Of a DNA stretch of 64,000 nt, positions 21,958-33,759 are shown one piece after another (position 1 is the first letter of the stretch; each line of letters starts with the position of its first letter). The position numbers were made by a program, and so were the translations under genes. The notes below the pieces were generated by a model. It had not been told where the DNA came from and searched no databases. It saw only the letters and a program-made list of their open reading frames with translations. Source of the stretch: Mytilus edulis (taxonomy: Eukaryota; Mollusca; Bivalvia; Mytilida; Mytilidae); contig NC_092354.1 in assembly GCF_963676685.1 (NCBI RefSeq), positions 68,994,178 through 69,058,177 on the forward strand. The letters run 5' to 3'.

Positions 21958-22525
21958 TAAATTTTATGATGAAGTGTAATTATTTTATTTAAAAAAACAT
22001 TCAAGTTGAAGTCAGTTTGCTAACTGGTGCATTACAGAATGACCAACCTTACAAAATTAATGCCGTAGGCAAATTTGTCCTATGCAGGTACATTTTTGTA
22101 TATCATCATGCACTTATAATAAAAATAGATAAACATTTGCCCCGGGCAATAGACACAAGTGCAAGTAATATATACATATGCCACAACAAATGTAATATGT
22201 GTCAGCAAAAATAGAGAAAGACAAAAATATACTCTTTACATGAATAGATTTTAAGCATAAGACCATGTACAAAATGTACATGTACATTGTTGTATTTGGT
22301 CTACATTTGCATATTTCATCACAAGTTTAATTCATATTTATCAAAGACATGTATTTAGAGTCTGACCATGTATTTGGCACTTATCATACTTGTTCATACA
22401 TGTACATGTTTGTATGTACATGTACACAAAAGAACATCATAGAACCATCAAAAGAACCATGCATAGATAAATTTATTCCATGTATTTGGTAAATGGTATT
22501 TACATTTAAAATACAATGTAGATCA

Positions 22526-22584
22526 ATCTAATTTATTTTATAAATTCATTTATGTCTATGTGGACAATTTCTATTTGAATTAAA
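22526..22584 (+). repeat. 59-bp direct repeat, left copy
   Basis: Identical over 59 bp to 24,723-24,781. The pair brackets a 2.1-kb stretch containing a SINE-like copy and a MITE candidate. Confidence 0.85.
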
Positions 22585-23067
22585 CAGTCAATGTGAACTA
22601 AGTGTATATTATAGAATTATCTAATTTTTATATTTAGCCAACCAATCAAATAACAGATATGTTATGACGTAAAAATTTATCTGCGACAAGAAAGTTCGCA
22701 AAAATTTCTCTGGACAATTTTTGATTTATTAGTTTGTTTATATACACTCTGGTGACACTTCATTCACATAACAACATTTTGTATCATTTGTTTATGGATT
22801 AATATTTATTCAGCGAGAGGTCAGTACAATAGTTAGTAGTTTATATACATTTAAAGTCATCAAGACTGTTGACCTACATTTACCCACGCAAATACTCCGT
22901 GATCGATGAACTATACATTTGATGCTGACAATATTCATTAACGATCTGCCGGTATATAAGAAGATAACTATAGTAATTAACTTGAGATAAGGTATTATAT
23001 TCGTTACGAACTACAATACCGTTAGCATAGTATTAGAAAGCTATTCGTGTTCATATTATGTAATAGT

Positions 23068-23150
23068 CATTCTGTTATGAAAGAACCACGTGACATTCTG
23101 TTATGAAAGAACCACGTGACTTTATGTTGTGGAAAAATCATGTGACAGTT
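23068..23150 (+). repeat. 27-bp tandem repeat with CACGTGAC
   Basis: About three copies of a unit ATTCTGTTATGAAAGAACCA + CGTGAC. The first two are identical and the third has decayed. Confidence 0.75.
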
Positions 23151-23171
23151 TGACCGACTTTCAAACGTAAA

Positions 23172-23606
23172 CATTGATTGATTGATTGATTGTTGGTTGC
23201 TTAACGTCCAGTGGCAAATATTTCATGCATATTCAGGACGAGAACAAGTTTACAATAAATACTATAGGTAGGTTGTTGTAATAGAGGCCATCTAGGATGA
23301 TGGTCGGGGAAATTTGGACTGCCACTGGAAAATGAGGGTATATTGGATAGGGACAGAAATTTTGCCTTGCAACAGGCCACCTACGGACCCCTCAAAGAGT
23401 TGTTGCAAGGGTTCTTAACGTGCAAAGAACGTGGCACTCTCTTTACACGAGGCATCGGATTTAACGTCCCCTTCTGACGGACGTGACTGCGAACTTGATA
23501 CATCCCGCACAGCCAAACGGACGCCCCACTTCAGCAAGCGTTTTACTGCCGGTCGGGAGAAGACCAAGTGACCATATTTCTATACCCCAGTCACCCTTGG
23601 GGTCAA
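23172..23606 (-). repeat. SINE-like repeat, full-length reverse copy
   Basis: Reverse complement of the family at 21,526: it starts with (GATT)n and GTTGCTTAACGTCCAGTGGC and ends with CCAGTCACCCTTGGGG. The minus strand is the element's own orientation. Confidence 0.85.
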
Positions 23607-24380
23607 TACAAGGGACATAGCTTTCGTATATGTGCAGCAACTAATGCTGCCAACCTAGGTTATTCTGAGCAATGAATTCAAATGCTTTGCAAAGATATAT
23701 TAGAATTGCATCTATTCGCATGTAATGTGCTGATGTTCACTAGTCAAATATTAAGTCAGAAAGTGATGTTAGGATATGCCTAGTTGCCATTTTGATTATT
23801 TTTCATGATCAGTCATTGTCTATATAAACCATTAAAGGTAGTATATTGTTAAGAAATGGTATTGACTTTGAGGTCAGGATTTGCCTGCTCAAAATTCTAC
23901 AAGTATGTGTATACATTTTAATGTATTAATAGACCTGTGAGTTATCAATATTTTAATCATGTTCATGTATTGTTATACTATATTTCATTCATACATGTAT
24001 GTATTTCGAATCAAACTCATTGAGTGTGTGCTGGCGGCTCGAAAGTGATACTATTTATGTTCAATTCCTCATGTGAACATACATCATGTACATTAAAGGT
24101 TTATTAAGTCTAACGTGCAATAATAGTATTATATATACAGATATAAGATATATGTCATACAGACGGTTGAGGCCAGGATTTGCCTGCTCATAAAGACTAT
24201 CAATGGTCAAAGTCATGTTAGTTGATGTAACATTTCCTTTATTGTTGTTTTATAGTACAAAAACATATATATGTGTAGTATTTGTTATAGTTATTTGTGA
24301 AGTATATTGTTAAAGTTATATGTGATTATATGTGTTAATTGGTTGTGGTCTGATTTCAAAGTTAAAATGATATTTTAGAA

Positions 24381-24650
24381 CTCAAGACACACCTTGGATG
24401 GCGTGGGCTCATTCATCTTTAAGGTAAAGCTGAATTCGCCTTTTGGCCTTTTTTGTACGCCACCTTTTTTGTAGGCTGGCTTTTTATCAGGGGAGTTAAA
24501 TAAGGGGCATTTAAATGTTACCATTTGTAAGATTAACTCCCCTGTTGTTGTAAATAATTTTGATCGTCGTTTTTAATAAATGACATTTTGATTGGAATCT
24601 TTTTCCTTGTTACTATTGCCTCCAAAAAACCGAGCAAGGTGTGTCCTGAC
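24381..24650 (+). mobile_element. MITE candidate with 15-bp terminal inverted repeats
   Basis: TCAAGACACACCTTG at the left is inverted as CAAGGTGTGTCCTGA at the right, with one mismatch, 270 bp apart. The interior is non-coding. The target-site duplication is not obvious, so the class is open. Confidence 0.5.
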
Positions 24651-24722
24651 ATAAGTAGCTGTCTGTATTTGGTATTCTCAGTTTTGATATACATTTATAA
24701 CACTGGTCACATTAGACATAAA

Positions 24723-24781
24723 ATCTAATTTATTTTATAAATTCATTTATGTCTATGTGGACAATTTCTATTTGAATTAAA
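24723..24781 (+). repeat. 59-bp direct repeat, right copy
   Basis: Identical to 22,526-22,584. It is followed at once by a second duplication in which AATAACATTAAACTATAAGA recurs after 86 bp. Confidence 0.85.
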
Positions 24782-25028
24782 GTCCGAGGAATAACATTAA
24801 ACTATAAGAATCACCGACGGTTATAAACTGAAAAATCCCGATAAAGATGGAAACTTAACATGCTGTAAAATCCGACGAATAACATTAAACTATAAGAATT
24901 CGCTAGAACTGAACTTTGAAATAGTAAATTGTAGAAGGAAAACTAAGAACACTAAATGTCTAAGTTACAACAAAACAATTATACATGTCTTAAATAACAA
25001 TTTTAATGTTTACAGCATATCTTTCCAG

Positions 25029-25345
25029 GTACCACCATACAGGAATTTGTTGGACTTTGACCTAAAATGTTTAGTTTTATCTATGATGTAAGCGATCATG
25101 AATATGATATTCAAAAGGATAAACGAACTGCCTAATGGATTGCCAAATGTGCCGTTGGTCAACAGATAAGACGTAACCACTATAAACAGTGTTTATTTGA
25201 AAATAAAATGACTTTAAACGGTATGAACTTTATTCGAAGTAGCAATCATATTCTATACATCAACAAAGTTCGTAAAACAGGACTATGTATACTTGATGAT
25301 AAACTGTTTTGGAAAAATTTAATTAGTGGTTATGCCTATGTATAA
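25029..25345 (+). pseudogene. Decayed PolB last-exon copy
   Basis: Begins right after an intact splice acceptor (CTTTCCAG) and parallels the PolB last exon at 9730: QEFVGL, PKMFSFIYD, RRNHYKQCL and NHILYINKVRKTGLC are visible, with in-frame stops. No upstream PolB exons are present. The 3' flank (25,350-25,850) resembles that of the 55.4-kb copy. Confidence 0.78.
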
Positions 25346-25349
25346 ATAG

Positions 25350-25860
25350 AAAAACATATTTTCTGAGATTACTTCTTTCCTTCGTGTTCTTTCTTTTTAT
25401 TGAGGATTACAATTATTTTGAGTAAAAATGTCTTCATGTCGAATTCAAACAAGCATAATAGAAAAATATAATTACAGGACAAACACTGTAATGACATCAC
25501 AGGTAGGAAACAAAATAAGAGGATTAGATGGAAAGGAAATAAAAATAGTCCATCAGGTGAAACAAATTGTGGATGATTAAGTGGACAATATGGAGACAGT
25601 GATAAAATATCAAGACAATATTCAGAAATGAGAAAATGTCAATTAAGAGAGTAGAATAAATTTATTAAAATGTTTATTTCTAACAGAATTGATGACATTA
25701 TGGAATAGTTATTTTTTATTGTAATATACATGAATTGTTCAACTGACATTAAAGAATATTTATTTTATATTGTAATATACATGTATAATTTTCATACTTT
25801 GTGGTTTAATAAGGTATTTATTTGCAAACATAAGCTTATTGTAAATATTTTTTAATTTGA
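25350..25860 (+). repeat. PolB-remnant 3' flank, shared with 55,520-55,800
   Basis: Shares TTTTCTGAGATTACTTCTTT, ATTGTAATATACATG and AATAAGGTATTTATT blocks in order with 55,530-55,790. A short frame starting ATGTCTTCATGTCGAATTC at 25,427 (~50 codons) may be a leftover gene; there is no homologue I know. Confidence 0.65.
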
Positions 25861-26249
25861 AAGAAACTATTTATTCTTAAGATAGTTTCTTAAAGTTAAA
25901 TTTATTTATTTTTCATTAAAGAAAGTTTTGAGATCATAAGTACTGTATTTGTTATAACTGCTTTATTATATTAAAAACAAACGAAAAATGTATGTTTCTT
26001 TTTTATTAATGTTTTCAATTTACAAATACTTAAACAAAAACAAAATTATCTAATATTGTAATGTTTTAACTTTATTCTTCATTAAAAAATTCGAACACTT
26101 ATTGTATTTTAGCTTTTCCTGTTGCCGATTCCGGCCTATCTACCAATTGATTGTGAGTTTGTTTCCCCCTTATTGTTACATACGTCAATACTTTAGCAAG
26201 GATTATAAAACACAATAACAATTGTCACAATAAAATGGTGCAGGATGTT

Positions 26250-27027
26250 TAAAGCGACAGGAAAACCTACAAAACCAGGAAAAACACCTCTAAATTACAG
26301 TAAATAGGCAGAACACCATAAGCTAGATACAGCGTTTCATCAATTGAACATTTTGCCAGAAGAGGAGCAATTCGTACTTAAACACCGTTTCAAAAATAAA
26401 ATTCCTGAACGTGAGGACAAATATTCCTGAACGTGAGGAAACCACAATACCATTCGTCCAAGATCCGTGGACACTTCCTCCTCAATACAGTGACCAACCA
26501 ACTGGACCTGTTCCTGATCATAACCCGTTCATACCTTCAAGTGTCTTAACTCCAATCAGGCCAATACAACCAACACGGTTGGTTCGACCCAAAATTTTAC
26601 AAGCCTTCCTGACGCATTCTAAAGGGACATCAACACCTGGACCAGTTCAACAACCGTATCCCGGAACGCCATTACTGGTAAATAAACTTTCATTGCCTGC
26701 TTTATAGATTTGGCTATACTTTTCGGACCTTTTGGATTATAGCTCTTCGTCTTTTATATAAGCTTTGGATTTCAAATATTTTGGCCACGAGCATCACTGA
26801 AGAGACATGTATTGTCGAAATGCGCATCTGGTGCAAGAAAATTGGTACCGTTAATTTTATTACAGACGCCGTCCCATTTTTCTTCAAACACGGCACCAGC
26901 AGCCATAGCAATTGTGACCGCAGCCACTACAGTGCCATCTTCATCTGCATCTTCAATACCAATTTCAACGACTCTGCACCACCACCAGCAACAACAACAT
27001 CCACCGCTTCAGCAGCTATTTCAGCAG
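26250..27027 (+). pseudogene. Unrecognised Pro-rich exon, copy 1 (interrupted)
   Basis: The product is Pro/Thr-rich (TIPFVQDPWTLPPQYS, VLTPIRPIQPTRLVRPK) and homologous to 28,530-29,155, with a shared LNY, DTAF-QL order and TIPFV motif. A mussel repeat is inserted at about 26,730-26,865. The exon ends in QQLFQQ at a donor-like CAG|GTAGG at 27,027. In-frame stops near 26,305 make it probably non-functional. I do not recognise the family. Confidence 0.45.
26730..26865 (+). repeat. Mussel interspersed repeat (GCATCACTGAAGAG type)
   Basis: Contains CGAGCATCACTGAAGAGACA and ATGCGCATCTGGTGCA. I know this repeat from Mytilus sequences. Another member is at 28,350-28,443. Confidence 0.6.
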
Positions 27028-27065
27028 GTAGGACATCAATACCACTTATGAAAATTTTTAACATG

Positions 27066-27438
27066 TCTTCTTTTTTAAAGATTGAAAAATTCAAGGGTGA
27101 TAATTCTCAAAACCCTGAAACTTGGCTGAAAACTTTTAAACAATACTGTTCTTTTTATGATTTAACTAAGCAAAGGAGTGCAGAGTCATTCCCCTTCCAT
27201 TTACAAGACCATGCCAGAATTTGGTATGACACAGTTTCGGCCACAAAAAAAATCTAATTTTGATGAATTGATCTCTGTTTTTAAAGAGAGATTTAAAGAC
27301 AAACAACATCTGTTGGATCTGACAATATTACAAACTCACCAAGGAAGGACTGAATCTGTACTCGATTATTTGTCTAGATTGTTAAAATTGTCTACAAATA
27401 AAAATATATCTGATGATATATTGCTAGCTACTTCTTAG
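27066..27438 (+). pseudogene. Ty3/Gypsy-type Gag capsid fragment
   Basis: KFKGDNSQNPETWLKTFKQY, FPFHLQDHARIWYDT and, in another frame, FDELISVFKERFKDKQHLLD are the classic Gag capsid-like pattern of LTR retrotransposons. The frame changes in an A-run near 27,240, and there is no protease or reverse transcriptase downstream. It is a fossil fragment lying between exons of the duplicated unknown gene. Confidence 0.75.
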
Positions 27439-27480
27439 TTCATAATTTCTTAAATATTTCTTCTTTTTTTTTTATTTCAG

Positions 27481-28010
27481 GAGCAAACCTTCACCACAAA
27501 AAGACCGAAGGTTATTACTGCTCACAAGGAAGCTATTAAACCAAGAGTTCCAAATGGTGAAGTTGAAAGCATCCCTTCGTAAATTTTACGGACGCCCATC
27601 ACGAGTTGGTTGACCGTTATGGAATAACCGTTTCACAAATGATATCGGATATGTTCCTTTCGTCGTAACTACATTCCCCTTCCCTTTCATGAATGTGACC
27701 TACCGAATTAGACTATTTACCGGATTTGTTATCACATAAGCAACACGACGGGTGCAACATGTGGAGCAAGATCTGCTAACCCTTCCGGGGCACCTGAGAT
27801 CACCCCTAGTTTTTGGTGGAGTTCGTGTTGTTTATTCTTTAGTTTTCTATGTTGTGTCATGTGTACTATTGTTTTTCTGTTTGTCTTTTTTTCATTTTTA
27901 GCCATGGCGTTGTCAGTTTGTTTTAGATTTATGAGTTTGACTGTCCCTTTGGTATCTTTGGTCCCTCTTTTATTGAAATAACGGACTCAGAATCGGATTT
28001 CGAATGAGAA
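27481..28010 (+). pseudogene. Terminal exon split by a repeat insertion
   Basis: After an acceptor (TTATTTCAG) come EQTFTTKRPKVI codons. A ~455-bp repeat intervenes, and the sequence then resumes with codons for EITDSESDFE and a stop. A tandem duplicate at 28,095-28,155 retains the join without the repeat, which shows the insertion point. It is probably the last exon of the Pro-rich gene. Confidence 0.5.
27519..27972 (+). mobile_element. Mussel interspersed repeat inserted in an exon
   Basis: Holds CCATGGCGTTGTCAGTTTGT and GAGTTTGACTGTCCCTTTGG, a repeat I recognise as very common in Mytilus. The uninterrupted duplicate nearby supports recent insertion. A reverse-strand fragment of the same repeat is at about 50,998-51,058. 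Confidence 0.7.
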
Positions 28011-28260
28011 TTATATACATGTATAGACATTTAAAGAAAAAACTTATGTGAACAATTTTGTTGTAAATATATATAAACATTTAGAGAAAATACCATACCA
28101 CAATAAGACCGAAGGTTATTGATATAACGGACTCAGAATCGGATTTCGAATGAGAATTATATAGACATTTAAAGAAAAAACATATGTGAAAAATTTTGTT
28201 GTAAATATATATGAACATCTAGAGAAAATAACATATGTGAAAATTTTGTTGTTAATCAAA
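27983..28260 (+). repeat. ~145-bp tandem duplication
   Basis: GGACTCAGAATCGGATTTCG and the following ~80 bp (TAAATATATAT(A/G)AACAT) are repeated at 28,128 with few changes. 28,260-28,525 holds the tail of that repeat and a mussel repeat at 28,350-28,443. Confidence 0.8.
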
Positions 28261-28529
28261 TATAATTTTGTAATTGATATTCAAAACTTGAATATTTTGT
28301 TAATATTTTATTTTTTTGCATTCTTATTTGAATAATCCGATCTCATTATTTTTCGATTCGAGCGTCACTGATGAGTCTTTTGTAGGCGAAACGCGCGTCT
28401 GGCGTATATACAAAATTTAGTCCTGGTATCTATGATGAGTTTATTTACCCCTCAATTGTGTTGTAAGGCAATTCAATTGACAATGTTTTCAACATACAAA
28501 AACATCAACACAATAGAATGGTGAGGACC

Positions 28530-29155
28530 CAATAAGGACCATGTTCTAAACAGGGAAGTCAACAAAAGGAAAAACACCGTTGAACTATCAACAACGTGAC
28601 ACAGCCTTTGACCAACTAAAATTTTGCGAGGATCAAGAAGAAATCGTCATCTTCAATCAAAATAAAGATTTTCACTACAAAAATAGCAACGAACCCACAA
28701 TACCATTTGTAGAAGAGCCACCAAAATACAATTCATCGCCAGTTTCGTCAGTGTTTAACCATCCTTATATTCCAGCCTGAGAAAAATCCACACTTCCGTC
28801 TCCAATCAAACCAATTCGGTCATCCCATATTGAAAGACCAAAATTTCCAGCTTCTTTGTTAACTAGAGCGCCGAAGCCAACATTGAAGACAACAGCTCAT
28901 TTTTCAGCTTTATACCCAACATTGCCACCAACAACATTCCCACAAGCAACTTTACAACCAGCGGTACCAGCAACAAATTTAATTCGCGTCGGAACAACTG
29001 GTAATCCCATTTCAACGTCTGCGCCAGTTTCTTCATCAAGTTAATTTACGTTGATACCTGCCTTGACAACGTCAGTCCCATTTGCAACGACTTCAATGTC
29101 TACAAAAACGACCACATCTATTACCTCAGGCACAGTGCAACCTCCTATGAATTTA
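28530..29155 (+). pseudogene. Unrecognised Pro-rich exon, copy 2
   Basis: Homologue of 26,250-27,027: TPLNYQQRDTAFDQLKF, TIPFVEEPPKY, then SPIKPIRSS and a Thr/Pro-rich tract. It has stops at about 28,778 and 29,042. Both copies are plus strand, consistent with tandem duplication. Confidence 0.45.
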
Positions 29156-29349
29156 AGGGTATAAAGTATATATGGTTGATAAAATATAATATTTAGAATC
29201 AGAGCACACGGCACTTAAATGAATTTAAGGGTATAGAGTATATATGGTATAAGAGAGAATTGCAGATGGTATACATATGTTCAAAATGTTCTTATTGCAC
29301 TTATTTTGATATGGAAGTTCTATATCATGCATTCAATTTATTTTGTGTT

Positions 29350-30400
29350 CTTTTTCCAGCAACCGTTTTATCAGAAATGCCATCCAAAGTACCTAAAAGA
29401 AGTAATCGTAAACGGAAAAACACACAGAGACTTGGAGAAGTAATGGCAAACATATGCAGTTGAGATTTGGGAGTGACAATCATGTACCAAGCTCTTCAAA
29501 TCCAAATATTAATTCCGGCCAGTTGTCAGCTGATAATCCACATGTACTGTCCAATCCAATTGATCCAAATACGTATAATGATGACCAAATTCTGAGAATA
29601 TTGACGGTCGCAACTCCAATTATCGCCCAAACAGTAGTTACAATCCTCAAAAGCACTGGTGTTATTCAAGGCAGGGATGTAATCTCACCAGATCCAATTT
29701 GATACCAACACACCAAGGTGTTAATTCCATTTGTCCACCAAGGCAAGATATCAGTACATGTAATACAACAGAGATGACGACACCATCCCAGTCCCACTCA
29801 ACAAATATTATTGAGAACCAATCATCTGAGAGCAGTCATCCGTCCTGCTCAAATGTTATTAGCAGAAGCGGTCAACAGTGTTTCATGCCAACTGAAGGAT
29901 CTCCGAGTCAATAGGTGGTGAACCATCTTCTACAGGGCACTCCAAACACAGGTACATTTTCAAACGAGTTAAGAGGCCTGGGTTTATCACTCCCACTGGC
30001 TTTGGGTGTGAACCCAAAACTAAAAGCTGATATTTGGTCTAACAAATACACTAATCTGGAGGATTTATTGAAATCCAAATCCAGGTTGTTAAGTATGTTC
30101 CAGTAGAGAAGGATGAGTGTTTAACATTCGTTAAAAATAGTAGTAATGACAAAAATTGAGTCAATGGCACAGAGGCATGAAGCTTTTTTTCTTATGATCA
30201 GGCATATAGGCAGTGGAGGGAAGTAGAACCTTTGCACTTACCATGGGATGGTGCAAATTGGGAGTTGTTCAATGAGACGTTAGCTATGGGGCTTATTGGG
30301 ATTACCAATGCCATGAAACAGCCCTTTCTTACACAAAGCCTCACGGCTCTAACAGAAAAGAAATTTATAGTTAAAATGTTGATCTAAATTTTGAATAACA
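29350..30400 (+). pseudogene. Decayed retroelement N-terminal ORF
   Basis: Fragments in several frames: a basic KRSNRKRKNTQR start; a DDQILRILTVATPIIAQTVV helix; LRGLGLSLPLALGVNPKLKA and IWSNKYTNLEDLL; and, near 30,195, YRQWREVEPL...PWDGANWELFNE. The order and motifs recall the Gag-like first ORF of mollusc DIRS/tyrosine-recombinase retroelements (recall, moderate). Multiple stops mark it as dead. 30,400-30,970 has no other recognisable feature. Confidence 0.5.
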
Positions 30401-31135
30401 TGTTGGACTATATAGCCTCCTTCCATCATAACACTGCTCCAGAAATACAACCAAAACACAGAAACCTAAAGAAAACAAAAAAATACATTCATATTACTTA
30501 TTAGAGTGGAAGATTCCAATAAAAAAACTACCCCAAAACCACGGATCTCCGTCTTTTCTGTTACACACGACAAGCTTTTAAAAAAAGCTACTACTTGAAA
30601 TATTTGACCTCCAGGATCTTGAGATACCCACTGCCTAACATGATGCACATAATAGTGAATTAAATCATAAACGTCGACATTCTGCTATCATTTAAGAACT
30701 TTTCATTCGACGTGAACTATGCTCGCTAATTTCTAATTTCCTGATCGGATATTACAGAAACCTGATCTGCTGATCACGCAGTTATTATTTGAAATAATTT
30801 TGTCATTTTAAGTCGGATTAGGATATAATAAAAAAACAAAACACACTTTAATAATCTAAATTTACACAAATACATATTTTTAATACAACTAAACGCTTTA
30901 CAAATATAAACCTTAACCATTATTTGTATGTGAAATAACGGCACCAAGTCGTACAGGTAGACAAGCGTTTATCTTGTACCGCATACGTGCAATTTTTTTT
31001 GGTCATAGTGATAACTCAACTTTTAATTACGATGAATACATTCAGTCTCTTAAATTACCTCCCTTTGAACCATCCAAAATCGAGAAAATTCCGTATGAAA
31101 CTATCAAAATAAACCAATATAAACCAAAAGCAAGT

Positions 31136-33196
31136 ATGTACAGTTTTCATACCAGTAAGGAAAGACTACATCTTTGGATAAAAAGTATGACAATGAGATA
31201 CTGGGAACAATTGGGAAAAAATAAACAATTCAGCATAAATTGGGAAGAAATTAACTCTGAGAAAACACATGAAATACAAATAAAGGTAGATAATGACAAG
31301 ATGACAAAAGTAGATAACCCAAGACTTTTTCTTATAAAGATATATTTGAAAACTGGAACAATTACTATTCAAGGAAATGGGTATACTGTTTTTGGTGAAG
31401 AGGAATTCCCTAAACTATTAGAATTTGTTAATGCATGCCGAAGTAAGGACCAAAATGACAATCTTGATAACAAAGACCCAATCGAAACAAACATAGAACG
31501 TGAAGAAGACCAAGATTCAGACACCAAACTCAAAAAAGTAATAAATGAATCTGAAACAGAATTAAAAGAAACTGTAGAATTAAATACAGAATCTGAGCTA
31601 CAGGTACATGTATCTCCTTCCCCGTCAAAAAAAGATGAAACAAAAGAATCAATCAGTGAAGATCAAACACTTGACAATACAAATGAATACTTCGGTGATA
31701 AATCTACTGATGAACTGGACCCTTTAAATACTACCCTAATAGACTTGGATCCAGTTAGTTTGAACAAAGTGTGCAATCCTAGCCCCACTAGGAAGTCAAA
31801 GCAAACAAGATCAACTGATATTAAGAAATTAAGTGAGAAACTAGACAAACAAATAGAATTAAATCAAAATTTGACATCTTCCATCCAGAGAATAGAAGGA
31901 AAAATCTGTAATCTCTACTCATGCAGAATAGATATAGATAACATTCAACCAATTATAGAAATTATGAACCAAAAAATCATAGCAGTTGAAACTCAAGTTA
32001 AAACAAATTCTACAAATGACAATAGTGAGATGCCCCAAATAAAAATACAAAGCCTAGAGAGAGAAAAAGAGGCAAAAGAAGAAACAATCAGGGCATTACA
32101 AAAGCAATTAGATCAAAAAGATCAAACAATAGAAAAACTTATCACTGAAAAATCAAAGGACTTTGATCACTACAACAGACAGTTACAAGAAAAATCAGAA
32201 GAAGTTATAGAAAAACTTCACATAATACATCAACTTGAACTTCGAGTTAAAGACTTGGAACACCACAAACATAAACCAGCTATAATTGAAAAAGAGGAGT
32301 GTGAAAAGGAAATAGGAAATACGTCATATAATGTACACACTCAAAATCGGTTTTCAATACTTCAAGAGAAAGAAATACCAACACAATTAGAAAGTATTCA
32401 AAAAGACAAAAAATACGAAGATACTCAAACCACTGATAATAAAGTTGATCTACTTATTATATCAGACTCCCATGCAAATTATTTAAAAGAGAAAAGACTC
32501 TACAAATACAAAAAGGTAAAAATTCATATTTTGACAGAAGGAAAAAAGAACGTTAATGGTGCAAAAGAATTCATCTTAAATACAACAATACAAAGCGACA
32601 ATGTGGTCGTTATTGTCGGCAGCAATGATCTATCTAAAGCAAGATCATCAGCGGAAAAAATAATGAAAGAAGTTGAAAGCCTCATAAGTGAATTCCAAGA
32701 AAAAAATCCAAATAGTAAGCTACATGTGTCGCCTTTATTTCATAGGCTGAAGCAAGAAGTATTTAACAACAATGTGGATGAAATAAATTTCAAACTTCGA
32801 CATCTGGCATCCAATAAAGTTTACATTCTCAAAAATCCATACATCAACAAACTCAATGAATACTTGTTTAGTGATGGAGTACACTTTACAGCACTGGGCA
32901 CTAGTGAACTTGCCAAAATGATCAAAAATAACTTGAATGAACACCTTGGGATGGAATCATATTCCAATTACACAACAAACCAAGGACCAGAACGTTCTCA
33001 AAATAGAAACAATGGATATAAAGGATTCCAAGATCCTTTAAATAGGAACAATCGATTTAAAGGATTCCAAGATCCTCTAAATAGGAACAATCAATATAAA
33101 GGATCCGAAGATCCTTTTTACAGCAGAAATCCACAAAGCAACCCTGGATTAAGTCCGAACGAGAGAAATGTACTGATGCGGTTACTGAATATATAA
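31136..33196 (+). CDS. LINE ORF1 protein with coiled coil and SGNH hydrolase domain
   Basis: The frame is open from 30,974 without an ATG; the first Met is at 31,136, giving ~686 residues. The N-terminal part is charged. A coiled-coil region lies around 31,800-32,280 (heptad-like LEREKEAKEETIRAL, QKQLDQKDQTIEKL). An SGNH/GDSL-like fold follows: LLIISDSHAN (block I), VVIVGSNDL (block III) and DGVHFTALG (block V, Asp/His). The tail has three near-identical NRNN-Y/F-KG-DP repeats. ORF1 proteins with esterase-like domains occur in CR1/L2-type LINEs, where they bind RNA or membranes. The first catalytic position is Ser in DSH, as expected. Confidence 0.8.
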   Translation: MYSFHTSKERLHLWIKSMTMRYWEQLGKNKQFSINWEEINSEKTHEIQIKVDNDKMTKVDNPRLFLIKIYLKTGTITIQGNGYTVFGEEEFPKLLEFVNACRSKDQNDNLDNKDPIETNIEREEDQDSDTKLKKVINESETELKETVELNTESELQVHVSPSPSKKDETKESISEDQTLDNTNEYFGDKSTDELDPLNTTLIDLDPVSLNKVCNPSPTRKSKQTRSTDIKKLSEKLDKQIELNQNLTSSIQRIEGKICNLYSCRIDIDNIQPIIEIMNQKIIAVETQVKTNSTNDNSEMPQIKIQSLEREKEAKEETIRALQKQLDQKDQTIEKLITEKSKDFDHYNRQLQEKSEEVIEKLHIIHQLELRVKDLEHHKHKPAIIEKEECEKEIGNTSYNVHTQNRFSILQEKEIPTQLESIQKDKKYEDTQTTDNKVDLLIISDSHANYLKEKRLYKYKKVKIHILTEGKKNVNGAKEFILNTTIQSDNVVVIVGSNDLSKARSSAEKIMKEVESLISEFQEKNPNSKLHVSPLFHRLKQEVFNNNVDEINFKLRHLASNKVYILKNPYINKLNEYLFSDGVHFTALGTSELAKMIKNNLNEHLGMESYSNYTTNQGPERSQNRNNGYKGFQDPLNRNNRFKGFQDPLNRNNQYKGSEDPFYSRNPQSNPGLSPNERNVLMRLLNI

Positions 33197-33759
33197 ATTA
33201 TCAATAACACTCGAAATAATTTCACTTTGATAGAATTATTATTATTGTTTGTTATGTTAATATTAATGTGTGTGTATGTCTATTGAATCCAATTTGATAA
33301 TATTGTAATAATATTATAACTTAATTCACCCAATCAGAATTATGCCTCCTTTTTACACATTTTGTATCCAATGGAGAAAACATTTCACATGAGGTTTTTA
33401 CTGAATCTTTAAAACTATTTTAATTTTCATTAGTATGCAAATATATGTCATCCTTTACACATTATAATATCAAAAATAATTGTGTACAATAAACAACAAG
33501 ATGTATGACCAGGTATGCCTATTTAATTGTAATATTACAGTACTTTTTTAAACAGTCAGAGTTATGCCTCTTTACACACATTTGCAACTTTATATTATTA
33601 ATGACAATTTACACACACAAGTGAAATATAAAAAATTCACACCTTTCATTACAACTTATATGATTGATGCTTGTTTATACATAATGAAAATGCTAATCAA
33701 TGCCATCAGGTCTCACAAAATCAGTATTGTGGTTATGTTTTAATATATATATACATAAA
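33197..33759 (+). other. LINE inter-ORF spacer
   Basis: AT-rich spacer of ~560 bp, longer than in most LINEs. It contains two diverged copies of a phrase around AGAATTATGCCTCCTTTTTA / GAGTTATGCCTCTTTACAC. There is no ORF. It may hold an internal promoter or a translation-reinitiation element; nothing specific is seen. Confidence 0.5.

Noticed and set aside
22526-24781. LTR retrotransposon with 59-bp terminal repeats
   Set aside because: The repeats are too short, there is no primer-binding site or coding sequence inside, and they lack TG...CA ends.
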